Source of the DNA: DASQDN01 sp963825845 | GTDB lineage: Bacteria; Acidobacteriota; Terriglobia; Bryobacterales; Bryobacteraceae | DNA: 64,000 nt | NCBI GenBank assembly: GCA_963825845.1 | Contig: CAWGVL010000047.1 | Location: 1-64,000 of the forward strand | Direction: 5' to 3' | Shown here: piece after piece, positions 26,772-35,515 of the stretch | How the letters are laid out: each line of letters begins with the position of its first letter | Position numbering within the stretch: position 1 is the first letter of the stretch | Notes under the pieces: model-generated | The model's database searches: none | Seen by the model: the letters and a program-made list of their open reading frames with translations, nothing else | What the model was told of the DNA's origin: nothing | Made by a program: the position numbers and the translations under genes

Positions 26772-26981
26772 TTCGTTTTTTGCTTCCAGCGAGTCTACCC
26801 ATGTAACCTCGATATCGCGCGGTATATCGCGATCAAATTCTTGCTGCGCCTGTAGAAGCCGAATGTAGTCTCCGATCGTGCACTTCACATCCCCTTTGAA
26901 CTTGTTTTCAACGACCTTGAGAAGCGCAGCGATTTGCGCGCCCGGTCTGTTCTTCTCGTTGTCCGCTTTACCGCCACCGAC
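26769..26981 (-). CDS. Terminase small-subunit-like protein
   Basis: About 70 residues (GGKADNEKNRPGAQIAALLK, then FKGDVKCTIGDYIRLLQ and PRDIEVTWVD) read in one frame ahead of TerL. A short helical DNA-binding-like segment followed by an acidic tail fits small terminase partners of this phage type. No start codon is visible in frame; a GTG with GGAGGG upstream lies in the neighbouring frame at about 26977, so one indel is suspected. The frame runs without a stop into TerL; a one-base shift in the A-run at about 26777-26782 would end it at 26768. Confidence 0.45.
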
Positions 26982-26994
26982 CCTCCGAAAATGC

Positions 26995-27022
26995 GAGAGC
27001 CGGGGCTTTCACCCCGGCTCTC
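26995..27022 (-). terminator. Strong hairpin at the head of the phage cluster
   Basis: A perfect 11-bp stem (GAGAGCCGGGG/CCCCGGCTCTC) with a 6-base loop, followed on the minus strand by GCATTTTC. It separates the terminase genes from whatever lies upstream and may insulate the cluster from outside transcription. Confidence 0.55.
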
Positions 27023-27248
27023 TTGAAGTAGCCACCGCAACCAGCAAAGCCTCACGACCGCATGTCCTTTCGGCCGCGTTGCCTCCTGACTCAAAACTAA
27101 CAGGAATCGTCGAGCAACCCCGGAAGACGAACCGTAAGTCGCTGAAAAACAAAAGAATAAAAATGCTCAAAGCGCAGGAACGTACTTTCACCCACTGCAA
27201 AACCGCTATCTTTTGCTCCCGACTGCCATTCGGTATACGCTAAGATCC
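27023..27248. other. Non-coding gap between phage cluster and cytochrome gene
   Basis: About 225 bases with an AT-rich centre (27140-27170). No convincing gene was found. A 63-codon minus-strand frame (27009-27200, hydrophobic N-terminus) is open but lacks a ribosome-binding site. The promoter of the terminase operon (minus) and of the cytochrome gene (plus) must both lie here. Confidence 0.5.
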
Positions 27249-27829
27249 ATGAGACTCGCGGCCCTTTTGTCACTCGCCTTCGCAATGGTCGGGATGCCGG
27301 TGACAAAGCCAGCTTTACGAAATCCGGTGAACTGGTGCGGCCCACGGATTACCGCGAATGGATTTTTCTGTCGTCCGGCCTCGGAATGACGTATGGCCCG
27401 AACGCTCCGGCCGCCGGCACACCTTTACGCTTTGACAACGTATACGTCAACCCTTCCTCCTATCGCGAATTTCTTCGAACCGGGAAGTGGACCGACGGCA
27501 CCGTTTTGATCCTTAGATCGCGCGAATCAGAATCGAAGGGCTCAATCAATCAGCATGGACACTACCAGAAATCAGTGGCTGCAATCGAAGCGCACGTGAA
27601 GGATTCAAAGCGGTTTTCTGAAGGAGGGTGGGCCTTCTTCGATCTGAGTCCTAAACCAGATCAGAGACCGACAGTTAAAGCAATCGCGCCGGGCAATCGA
27701 TGTCAAGAATGCCACTCCAAACACGGAGCTGTCGACGACACGTTCGTTCAGTTTTACCCTGAGCTAATTCCGATCGCAGCGAAGTTCGGGACATTGAAGC
27801 CTGCACCCTCAACTGGGCCAGGCCACTAA
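27249..27829 (+). CDS. Cytochrome P460-family monoheme protein (frameshifted)
   Basis: An exported c-type cytochrome of about 193 residues. The signal peptide MRLAALLSLAFAMVG begins at 27249. One base later than the frame continues, the mature part reads DKASFTKSGELV, RPTDYREWIFLSSGLGM, WTDGTVLILRSRESE, GWAFFDLSP and the heme-binding CQECH (C-x2-CH) near the C-terminus. Restoring a G in the GG at about 27296 reunites them. P460-type proteins are small periplasmic hemoproteins, some oxidising hydroxylamine; many homologues in soil bacteria have no tested role. The lysine cross-link typical of true P460 cannot be confirmed. Confidence 0.7.
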
Positions 27830-27860
27830 TCCTGGGTTGCGGAAGCACACTACTGCCTGA

Positions 27861-28955
27861 TCAAGCTCGAACAATCCAGTTTCTTCGATAGAGCCAGAGC
27901 GCGAAAAGCCAACAAGCCGCTACGTGGCAAAGCGAGTACAGAAGTGAAGCAAGTGCAGGGTTGCCCATCCACTCAAATCCGTGTTCCCAAATCGACCTGC
28001 CAAGTGAACTCTCACCAACTTTGATGAGTCCCAACATCCGTGCAAATAGGCCCGAAAACACGTAAACCGCAAGGGCGTTCAGCCCGTAGATCACAAAGGG
28101 GCGCGCAAACCGGCGCCATGCAAGTACATCGACGAGCCAGAAACAACATGCGAACACTGTGAATGCAAGACCCGACGTGAACACTGCGTATGGCGACGTC
28201 CAGATGCTCTTATTGATCGGAATCCAAGTCGAAAGCATCATTCCGCTAAACGTCAGTACCGCCCCCGCAAAGAAGAGCCAGCTTGCTTTTTCGGCGGCAG
28301 TCCGCTGCAATCGCAAGACTTGGCCCGCGAAGATCCCGAACAGGACATTCGTGACTGCCGGCAAAGTGCTGACCACACCTTCCGGATCCCAGGTCTTGGT
28401 GCGGCTGTACATGTGCCCGGATAACAGCATGCCGTCGACCCATTTCTCGAGATTGCAGTCAGTAGCGAAGCTGCCCGCGCCACACCCCGGTACTGGGACC
28501 ATCTTCATCAACATCCAATATGCCGATAGCAGCCCCACACACCAGAGAACATGACCGCGCGTTTTTGTGAATAAAAAGATCGTGGCGGCAATCAGATAAC
28601 AGATCGCGATCCTTTGGAGAACACCCGGGATGCGAATCGTCGCCCAATTATAGTAAGGAAAACCGTTGAGCAACAGTCCGACACCGAAAATAATGGCCGA
28701 CCGCTTTATGACATGCAACAGAAGCCTGGATCTGTCGCCTCCGAGTTCGATGCGCTTCGCGAACGAAAATGTGATCGCAACGCCGATAATCCACAGAAAG
28801 AACGGGAATACCAGATCCGTGAAAGTCCACCCGTGCCACTGCGCATGCATGAGTTGTGGATATGCCTCACTCGACCCCTGGTTGTTCACCATGACCATGG
28901 CCGCAATGGTGCCACCCCGGAACACGTCCAGCGACTGCAATCTCTCTTTCTGCAC
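27861..28955 (-). CDS. HGSNAT-like membrane acyltransferase (DUF5009 type)
   Basis: A 364-aa polytopic membrane protein, about 10 segments. Family features: RLQSLDVFRGGTIAAM at the N-terminus, a histidine-bearing loop (QLMHAQWHGWTFTDLVFPFF), IPGVLQRIAICYL, and a C-terminal YGLNALAVYVFS. Eukaryotic relatives transfer acetyl groups from cytosolic acetyl-CoA onto glucosamine across a membrane; bacterial ones are usually assumed to acetylate an envelope sugar. The start is GTG 28953-28955. The longer frame to 29108 overlaps hemH and is rejected. It is divergent from hemH with a 22-base gap. Confidence 0.85.
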   Translation of the reverse strand: MQKERLQSLDVFRGGTIAAMVMVNNQGSSEAYPQLMHAQWHGWTFTDLVFPFFLWIIGVAITFSFAKRIELGGDRSRLLLHVIKRSAIIFGVGLLLNGFPYYNWATIRIPGVLQRIAICYLIAATIFLFTKTRGHVLWCVGLLSAYWMLMKMVPVPGCGAGSFATDCNLEKWVDGMLLSGHMYSRTKTWDPEGVVSTLPAVTNVLFGIFAGQVLRLQRTAAEKASWLFFAGAVLTFSGMMLSTWIPINKSIWTSPYAVFTSGLAFTVFACCFWLVDVLAWRRFARPFVIYGLNALAVYVFSGLFARMLGLIKVGESSLGRSIWEHGFEWMGNPALASLLYSLCHVAACWLFALWLYRRNWIVRA

Positions 28956-28977
28956 GCGGCCAGAATAACACTTGATA

Positions 28978-29958
28978 ATGTCAACAACGATGCCTGAATC
29001 ATTCGATGCCCTTCTTGTCTTATCGTTTGGTGGGCCGGAAACGCCTGACGACGTAATGCCGTTTCTCGAGAATGTCCTCCGCGGGCGGAACGTTCCTCGC
29101 GAACGCATGTTGGAAGTCGCTGAACACTATTACCACTTCGGCGGCAAGAGCCCAATCAACGACCAGAACCGTGCGTTAATAGCGGCTCTCCGGGATCTGC
29201 TCGGTCGGGAGGGACCAGACGTACCCATTTACTGGGGCAATCGGAACTGGCATCCGCTCCTCACAGACACGATGCGTCAGATGCGCGCGGATGGAATCCG
29301 CAAGGCTCTCGCATTTGTGACATCGGCGTATAGTTCATACTCCGGCTGCAGGCAGTATCGCGAGGATATTGCACAATCGCAGGCCGAAGTTGGCCAGGGC
29401 GCGCCACAAATGGGAAAACTTCCGGCGTTTCACGCGCACCCGCGATTCATCAGAGCCAACGTAGAGCACATCCGAACAGCATTGGGCGAGTTCTCCTCCC
29501 CCCCGCAAGTGGTGTTTACCGCTCACAGCGTGCCAATTGTAATGACCACAACAAGTCCGTACGTCCAGCAATTGAAAGAGACTGCGATCCTCGTTGCTCA
29601 GCAACTCGGGATTATGGACTGGAAGCTCGTGTATCAGAGCCGCAGTGGCCCACCAACTCAGCCCTGGCTAGAACCCGATATCAACGACCACATTCGTACG
29701 ATGCATGCGGAAGGACGGCGTGAGTTGGTTATTGCTCCGATCGGTTTCACATCCGATCACATGGAAGTCCTGTACGACCTCGACACAGAAGCGGCGGAAC
29801 TTTGCCGGGATCTCGGGATGCGAATGGTCCGTGCGAAGACGGCTGGAACGCACCCGGAGTTCGTCCGCATGGTCCGGGATCTCATGCTAGCTGGACCGAG
29901 TATCTGTGCGCCGGACTGCTGTCAGCCGCCCCAGCGTCCTATTCCTTCCAACCAATAA
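28978..29958 (+). CDS. hemH: Ferrochelatase
   Basis: A 326-aa enzyme inserting Fe2+ into protoporphyrin (or coproporphyrin) in heme synthesis. Diagnostic parts: ALLVLSFGGPETPDDV at the N-terminus, the metal-site histidine in VFTAHSVP, the second catalytic stretch (VYQSRSGPPTQPWLEPD), and APIGFTSDHMEVLYDLD. The C-terminus has three close cysteines (CAPDCC), which in some bacterial ferrochelatases help hold an iron-sulfur cluster. ATG 28978 is preferred over a TTG two codons earlier; another ATG is at 28990. The gene is intact and needed for the cytochrome encoded nearby. Confidence 0.95.
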   Translation: MSTTMPESFDALLVLSFGGPETPDDVMPFLENVLRGRNVPRERMLEVAEHYYHFGGKSPINDQNRALIAALRDLLGREGPDVPIYWGNRNWHPLLTDTMRQMRADGIRKALAFVTSAYSSYSGCRQYREDIAQSQAEVGQGAPQMGKLPAFHAHPRFIRANVEHIRTALGEFSSPPQVVFTAHSVPIVMTTTSPYVQQLKETAILVAQQLGIMDWKLVYQSRSGPPTQPWLEPDINDHIRTMHAEGRRELVIAPIGFTSDHMEVLYDLDTEAAELCRDLGMRMVRAKTAGTHPEFVRMVRDLMLAGPSICAPDCCQPPQRPIPSNQ

Positions 29959-29984
29959 GCACGAGGGACTGCCCCAAAGGGAAA

Positions 29985-31001
29985 TCAAGCCCGCCCGATC
30001 CATTCGGCCTCGAGTTTCAGAGCCGAAAAAAGAAACCGGTCAAGCAGCGGGCTGACCGGAGTTACACCATTAGCGGGCTGCGATGCCGACAACGGCTCCC
30101 ACATGCGGAATTTGGCAAATGCAACCGGCATCAGGAGCAAATTTGCATACGCGCACCGCTCAACTTCAGTACCGCAATCTCGCACTGACGAAAGCAGGCG
30201 TGAGCGAGTAAAACGCTGCCTCTCATGCGCAAACTCCAAATGACCGCTTCGCAGGATTTCCAGTGCGGAAACACGCACTGCCAACGGTCCGCCGGGGTTC
30301 AACACACGGGTCAATTCCTTGAATGCCCGCTGCTCTTCTCCACGGGGAAAATGCACAATGACATCCATCGATACCACCGCGTCGAATAAATCTGATTCGG
30401 GGGGTAGACGTGCTATGTCTGCCTGAGTGAGTCGTCCTACTTCCATTGATCTCGCGAAGTTCAACCCTTCCCAACTGAGATCAACCGGAAACATAGTGTC
30501 CATCCTACGACTCAATATCAGGTGATACATCGTCGCAGCGAGTTTGTGTACTCCGTTAAACTCGACCAGTTGAAATGGATGTCCTTCGTCAACCGGCAGA
30601 TAGGTAGGAACCCCCTACACTTGGCGCGTCCCTGCATACACGATTCGGTTTCCCCGAGCCCCTTCCGAACACGAAAGCAGAGAACGGAGTTGGGATATCG
30701 TGTTCACCTGCAGATCGCGCTCCCGGAACTCCATCCTGTGAATGTGGCTGATCTCACCGGCCAGCTTGAAAAAGGACATCGCGCCCTTCAACGGCCTTTG
30801 GGGGCAGGTCTCCGATGTCTGCGTCGATGATCAGCAGATCATCATGTACTGGCCGCACCTTGTAAATGTTGCCTCCACACCGGGCAGCAGATTGTCGGCA
30901 ACCGTCACACCCGCGCCTTCTTTTACCAGTTGGATCACCAGATTACTTCCGATGAACCCCAGTCGTCCAGTTACCAGGACGCGCTTGCCTCTGAACCTCA
31001 T
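29985..31001 (-). pseudogene. Chimera: SDR epimerase N-terminal half joined to methyltransferase C-terminal half
   Basis: From 31001 the sequence encodes an NAD-epimerase start (MRFRGKRVLVTGRLGFIGSN, dinucleotide motif G-x-x-G-x-x-G largely kept), continuing through frameshifts to QVNTISQLR, an in-frame TAG where YGVP would be expected (about 30609-30611), and FNGVHKLAATMYHL. At about 30500 it changes to a class I methyltransferase (FPVDLSWEGLNFARS, LFDAVVSMDVIVHFP, LTRVLNPGGPLAVRV) that lacks its SAM-binding beginning. Neither half is complete, so a deletion fused two neighbouring genes. The ATG overlaps the stop of the upstream phosphatase gene. Loss of function of both parents is likely. 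Confidence 0.72.
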
Positions 31002-31759
31002 CGAAGTAGATCCCGTACGGCCGGCTCCAAAGAACTCACATACGCGACGCCATTACCACCGTAGATACTGCTGCCGCCGTCAAAATTGCAGAAGCGGGCG
31101 CCCGCCTCCTCGAGAATGAGCTTAATCGCCGCCAGATCCCATGCTTGGGCGTGTGCTTCCAGCCAAAGGTCGGCTTGTCCCGAGGCGACGAGCATCGCAT
31201 CCATACAACCTCCCACGCTCCGCACAGCCCAGAACTGGTCAAGCCAAGACACTAACCTGCTAGACCAGGGAAACTCCGTGACATTGTTCAATCCATTGAT
31301 GCAAGCAAGAGCGTTAGACGGTCCGTCGATACCGGAAGTCGAGATCGGCTGATCGTTGCAGAAAGCCCCGCCTCCTCGTACGGCATGGTACATGCGACGC
31401 TGCGCAGGCATGTGGGTAACGCCGACTACGACTTCCCCATGGACTTCCAGACCGATCAACACCGCCCAAAACGGAAGCCCGCGAACGAAATCTCGTGTTC
31501 CGTCGATCGGATCCAGAATCCACTTGCGGCCATTACGGCTTTCGCGCTGTGAGCCCTCTTCGCCAAGAATTCCGTCGTCCGGAAACGCGTTGAGAATCTC
31601 TGAAACCAGCAATTTCTCGCATTCTCGATCCGCGATGGTCACTGGCGATAAATCCGGCTTCGCTTCAGGCTTCAGTTCTTGCGCCTGATAGCCTACGGCG
31701 AGGTCACCAGCGTGCATCGCAGCCGAACGCGCGACTTGCAACTCCTTTTCCCATGACAC
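30998..31759 (-). CDS. Inositol-monophosphatase-family phosphatase
   Basis: A 253-aa Mg2+-dependent phosphatase. Motifs: GILGEEGS, the metal-binding DPIDGTRDFVRG, and the second signature WDLAAIKLILEEAG. Family members dephosphorylate inositol-1-phosphate, histidinol phosphate, or 3'-phosphoadenosine 5'-phosphate. The DGTRDF form and the length favour a histidinol-phosphatase/HisN-like or generic IMPase activity, not decidable here. It is 77 bases from the divergent acyl-CoA ligase. Its stop overlaps the start of the downstream epimerase remnant as ATGA. Confidence 0.88.
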   Translation of the reverse strand: MSWEKELQVARSAAMHAGDLAVGYQAQELKPEAKPDLSPVTIADRECEKLLVSEILNAFPDDGILGEEGSQRESRNGRKWILDPIDGTRDFVRGLPFWAVLIGLEVHGEVVVGVTHMPAQRRMYHAVRGGGAFCNDQPISTSGIDGPSNALACINGLNNVTEFPWSSRLVSWLDQFWAVRSVGGCMDAMLVASGQADLWLEAHAQAWDLAAIKLILEEAGARFCNFDGGSSIYGGNGVAYVSSLEPAVRDLLR

Positions 31760-31836
31760 GGCCCTATTCTAACGTGCAACATCCTCGCGCCAACGCGTTT
31801 TGAGTCTCTTCGGGTCAGGATGTTACATTTGTCGCG

Positions 31837-33637
31837 ATGGCGCGACGTACTTTGTACAAGGTCCTGGAGGAGACCACTTCCCGCTACGGAGCAGGCGTGG
31901 CGATGTATCAGCCGACGGGTGGCAAGTCCGGTTCCGGCCGGTTCAGAACGTATTCCTGGCTCGATTATCGTCAAACGGTTCAGGAAGTTGCATGTGGCCT
32001 TCGAGCGTTGGGAGTTGCCAAGGGTGACATCGTGGCGCTTCATGCGGAGCCAAGCGCCCCATTCTACATGGTCGATCTCGGGATCATTAGCAATGGCTCA
32101 ATCTCTGCCGCCCTCTACACCAGCCTCCCTCCCATTGACCACATCCGGACACTTACGATCATCGAGCCGAAAGCGTTCGTTGTAGAGGACGCGAAGACGT
32201 TTCGTGCCTTGCGGAATGTCGGCATTCAATCTCCCGTTTGGATTCTCTTGGCCGGAGAAGCCGAAGGAGCGATGACGTTCGAGCAGCTTTGCGCGCGCGG
32301 TCGGTCGGCCATGGCGGCGGACCCGGCACTGTTCTCTCGCATTATCAGCGAAGTGACCTCTGATGACTATGCGATTCTCTACATGACATCCGGGGCAACG
32401 GGCGAGCCCAAGATGGGCTTGGCAACAAATTGGGCGGTCGGCGCAAACCTCGATATGGGGCCGCACGTATTGCCCCTGGGGCCGGAAGATTCAACGATCG
32501 TTTTTCTCCCCTCAGCGCACATTGCGCAACGCGTGGTTATCCAGTTTCTTCCTATGCGTTGCGGCACTCCTGTCTACTTCTCCGAAGGACTCTCGAAGTT
32601 ACCGAACGAGCTTCGCAGCATAAAGCCGACATTCTTTCTCGCTCCCCCACGCGTTTGGGAAAGGATGTACGCCAGTATCTGCACCGAAATCAAGAAACGG
32701 CCGGCTGTCGTTCGCGGGATGTTCTACACGGCTCTCGGACTTGGATTAAAGGCGGGCCGCATGAGACACGAAGGCAGGCGAATCCCCGGTTGGATGCAAC
32801 GAGCGCTCGGCATCTCTCGTAAACTCGTCTTCAACAAAATCCGCGAACGTCTCGGTGGCCGGCTCAAAGTCGCAGCATCAGGCGCGGCCCCGCTCAGTCG
32901 CGATCTTGCCCACTTTTTCGAGGCGATTGGCTTGCCGTTGATTGAGGGATACGGGCTGACCGAAGGCGGCGTCGTCTCCTTGAATCCGATCGACAACCCC
33001 AAGCCTGGAAGCTATCGGAAAAGCACTGCCAGGTGTCGAGGTGAGACTGGCGGATGACTCGGAACTGCTGGTGAAGAGCCCTTGCCTGTTCTCCGGATAC
33101 TACAAAGATCCTGAGGCAACGGCCTCTGTCTTGAAGAATGGCTGGCTCCACACCGGCGACATCGCCGAGATTGACCACGAGGGATACATCACCATCACAG
33201 GACGGAAGAAAGAGCTGATCGTCTCCTCGAACGGCAAGAAGATCTATCCTGCTCGAATCGAGAGTTTGTTCAAAATGGAGCCGATCGTCAACCAGGTCCT
33301 TCTCATCGGCGACAAGCAACCCTACGTCACCGCCTTAATCACGGTCAATGTAGCGGCCGCGGAGACCTTGGAAGGAATGAGCGAGTTCAAGGGTCGACCT
33401 GCCGAAGACATTGTAAAGGCGTCCGCAGTGACCGAAGAGGTCGATCGAAGTGTCAAGCGCATCAACAAACAACTTGCTCCCTTCGAACAGATCCGCCGAT
33501 TTCATATCCTCGACCGCGAATTCTCAATCGACCGGGGCGAAATGACTCCGACCATGAAGGTCCGCCGCAAACAGGTCATTGAGAACTACAAACACGTGGT
33601 CAGTGATCTCTATCTTGGAAAGGAAGAGCTTAGTTAA
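31837..33637 (+). CDS. Long-chain acyl-CoA synthetase / AMP-binding enzyme (frameshifted)
   Basis: An ANL-superfamily adenylating enzyme of about 600 residues. The first part (31837 to about 33020) carries the P-loop-like YMTSGATGEPK, and RLKVAASGAAPLSRDL followed by IEGYGLTEGG. The second part, one frame on, carries KNGWLHTGDIAEID, the hinge GRKKELIVSSNGKKIYP and the terminal lysine-containing EMTPTMKVRRK. Deleting one T near 33012 restores GSIGKALPGVEVRLAD. This is the long-chain (FadD15-like) group: it activates fatty acids to acyl-AMP then acyl-CoA at the inner membrane. Its TAA lies in a TTAA shared with the convergent tsaE stop. Confidence 0.85.
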
Positions 33638-34062
33638 TCCAGCCCGGAGATGTCGATAACCCGATCATCATCTTTGTCCGTACGGATGCGTATTTCCACC
33701 GGGCTCGTCCGAGGAAGTACACGCTTGTAAGCCTCTCCCCATTCGACCAGCATCACCGCCCCGCGATTGAACATCTCGTCCAATCCGAGTAGTGCAACTT
33801 CCTCCGGCTTTTCCAGTCGGTAAAGATCGATGTGATACACATCATTGCCGTACTCGTGGATGATAGTGTAAGTAGGACTCGATACCTCATCCGCAGCGAC
33901 GACACCGAGACCCGAGACGATTCCCTTGGTCAGAGTCGTCTTACCTGCGCCCAAGTTGCCGATCAAAAGGACCAAACAGGGACGGGTTAGCTCCGTTGCT
34001 ATCTTGCGCCCGAGTTCGATCGTATCTTCCTCAGAGATTGTGCGATACACGCGCACACTCAC
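33634..34062 (-). CDS. tsaE: tRNA threonylcarbamoyladenosine ATPase TsaE
   Basis: A 142-aa P-loop protein of the t6A tRNA-modification pathway. Walker A GNLGAGKTTLTKG, then SSPTYTIIHEY, YHIDLYRL and VEWGEAY define the family. It acts with TsaB/TsaD/TsaC. Among alternative GTGs, that at 34060-34062 is chosen because GGAGG stands six bases upstream. The coding start thus lies within the end of nnr, overlapping by 32 bases, so the two are likely translated together. An ORF start further up (34152) would overlap nnr by over 100 bases and is rejected. Confidence 0.92.
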   Translation of the reverse strand: MSVRVYRTISEEDTIELGRKIATELTRPCLVLLIGNLGAGKTTLTKGIVSGLGVVAADEVSSPTYTIIHEYGNDVYHIDLYRLEKPEEVALLGLDEMFNRGAVMLVEWGEAYKRVLPRTSPVEIRIRTDKDDDRVIDISGLD

Positions 34063-35515
34063 GCATGGCCTCCGGAAGATAGTCCAGAATCTCAGTCGCC
34101 AGCACACACTTGTCGAATTTGTCTGCGGCAGCGTGTTGTCCCGCAAGACCATGGAGGTAAACCGCCCCCATTATTGCGTCGTAATTGTCATCTGGATACT
34201 GAGCTAGCATTCCGGCTATAAGTCCCGTCAGTACGTCCCCTGTCCCACCTTTAGCGAGGGCCGGTGATCCCGTCGCATTGATCCAACAGCGGCCGTCAGG
34301 TCGCGCAACAACGGTTCGATAGCCCTTCAGGACAACGATCGCGCCGGTCCGTTGCGCGAAAGCTCGTGCGGAGTCCACCCTGCTCTCCTGAATCTTTGCG
34401 ATAGGGACGCCGAGCAATCGAGACATCTCCCCGGGATGAGGCGTCAATACACGGACTCGATCTCCCGCCTGCCACTCGTAGCCCGCAAGCGCATTCAGTC
34501 CATCGGCGTCGATCACTAGCGGCTCTTTCGCGTTCGTCACCGTTTCGCGCACAAGACTGACGGCCCAACCTGCCATACCCAGGCCCGGACCGATCGCAAT
34601 CACCCGTTTCCGATGTGTGAGCGGCTCGAGGTCGGCCCATGAAGAAGGCAATGCTTCCGTCATTAACTCCGGGTTTCGGAATCGACCACCTGAACAGGCC
34701 ACGGTCGTTAAGCCTGCGCCTGCTCGCAGCGCCGCGATCCCGGCCATTTCGGCGGCGCCGGTCTTACCTTCGGCTCCTCCAACAACCAGGACGTGGCCAT
34801 AGTCACCCTTGTTGGTATCGACCTTCCTGGGGCCTAACAAACGACCGAAGTCGGCAGGCTCAGTGAGATGCAGGAGCGAGTCGGCCATGTATTCGTCCGG
34901 ACTCCCTATCTTGCCTACAGTGACTTCTCCGCATGCGTCGCAATTCGGTGGCAGAGCGTGGCAAACCTTCAGACCCGTGAACGTCACGCAAGCGTCCGCT
35001 CGAGCTACCTCGCCCTCTGACACGCCGCTGTCGCTATCCATGCCGGAAGGCAGATCCACTGCGAGCACCTTCGCATGAGGGAATCCGTGATTGATCTCCC
35101 GAATCCATTCGAGAGCAATTCCTCGAGCAGCGCCGCTGATTCCCGTTCCCAGCAGAGCATCAATGACTAGCGTCGCGCCACGCATGTCCTGCGTGATGGA
35201 GTCATACACGGGGCAGCCACACGCAAGGAGCATATGCAGCGAGTCGGAGTCATCATCAGGATGAGTGGCAGCGACATGTAAGGAGGCGGGCTTGAAGCGG
35301 GTAAATAACTGCCGCGCGACTACGAAACCGTCGCCCCCATTGTTGCCTTTCCCACACAGCACGAGGATGCGTTCCTTGGCCACATCGGGCCAGCGTTTTG
35401 TCAGGTACTCCACGACGCGGTGTCCGGCATTCTCCATAAGGATGGGTTCCGGAATCCCGCGCTCCATTGTCAGGCGATCGACCCGCCGCATCTCTGCGGC
35501 TGTAAGTACCTTCAT
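34031..35515 (-). CDS. nnr: Bifunctional NAD(P)H-hydrate epimerase/dehydratase
   Basis: A 494-aa metabolite-repair enzyme. The N-terminal about 210 residues are the epimerase domain (YjeF_N; AEMRRVDRLTMERGIPEP, LVLCGKGNNGGDGFV). The C-terminal about 270 are the ATP/ADP-dependent dehydratase (ribokinase-like fold; HVLVVGGAEGKTGAAEMAG, RVLTPHPGEMSRLLG, GGTGDVLTGLIAGMLAQ). Together they convert damaged NADHX/NADPHX back to NAD(P)H. Frequently found with tsaE in bacteria, as here. Its start overlaps the stop of the potassium-channel gene by four bases (ATGA). It is intact. Confidence 0.95.
   Translation of the reverse strand: MKVLTAAEMRRVDRLTMERGIPEPILMENAGHRVVEYLTKRWPDVAKERILVLCGKGNNGGDGFVVARQLFTRFKPASLHVAATHPDDDSDSLHMLLACGCPVYDSITQDMRGATLVIDALLGTGISGAARGIALEWIREINHGFPHAKVLAVDLPSGMDSDSGVSEGEVARADACVTFTGLKVCHALPPNCDACGEVTVGKIGSPDEYMADSLLHLTEPADFGRLLGPRKVDTNKGDYGHVLVVGGAEGKTGAAEMAGIAALRAGAGLTTVACSGGRFRNPELMTEALPSSWADLEPLTHRKRVIAIGPGLGMAGWAVSLVRETVTNAKEPLVIDADGLNALAGYEWQAGDRVRVLTPHPGEMSRLLGVPIAKIQESRVDSARAFAQRTGAIVVLKGYRTVVARPDGRCWINATGSPALAKGGTGDVLTGLIAGMLAQYPDDNYDAIMGAVYLHGLAGQHAAADKFDKCVLATEILDYLPEAMRECARVSHNL

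Noticed and set aside
13200..27100. att direct repeats around the phage cluster
   Set aside because: I compared the two ends by eye and saw no convincing repeat or flanking tRNA gene; a computed search would be needed.
27009..27200. A 63-codon minus-strand gene ahead of the terminase
   Set aside because: It has no ribosome-binding site, and its end runs into the 26995-27022 hairpin; kept only as a note on the gap.
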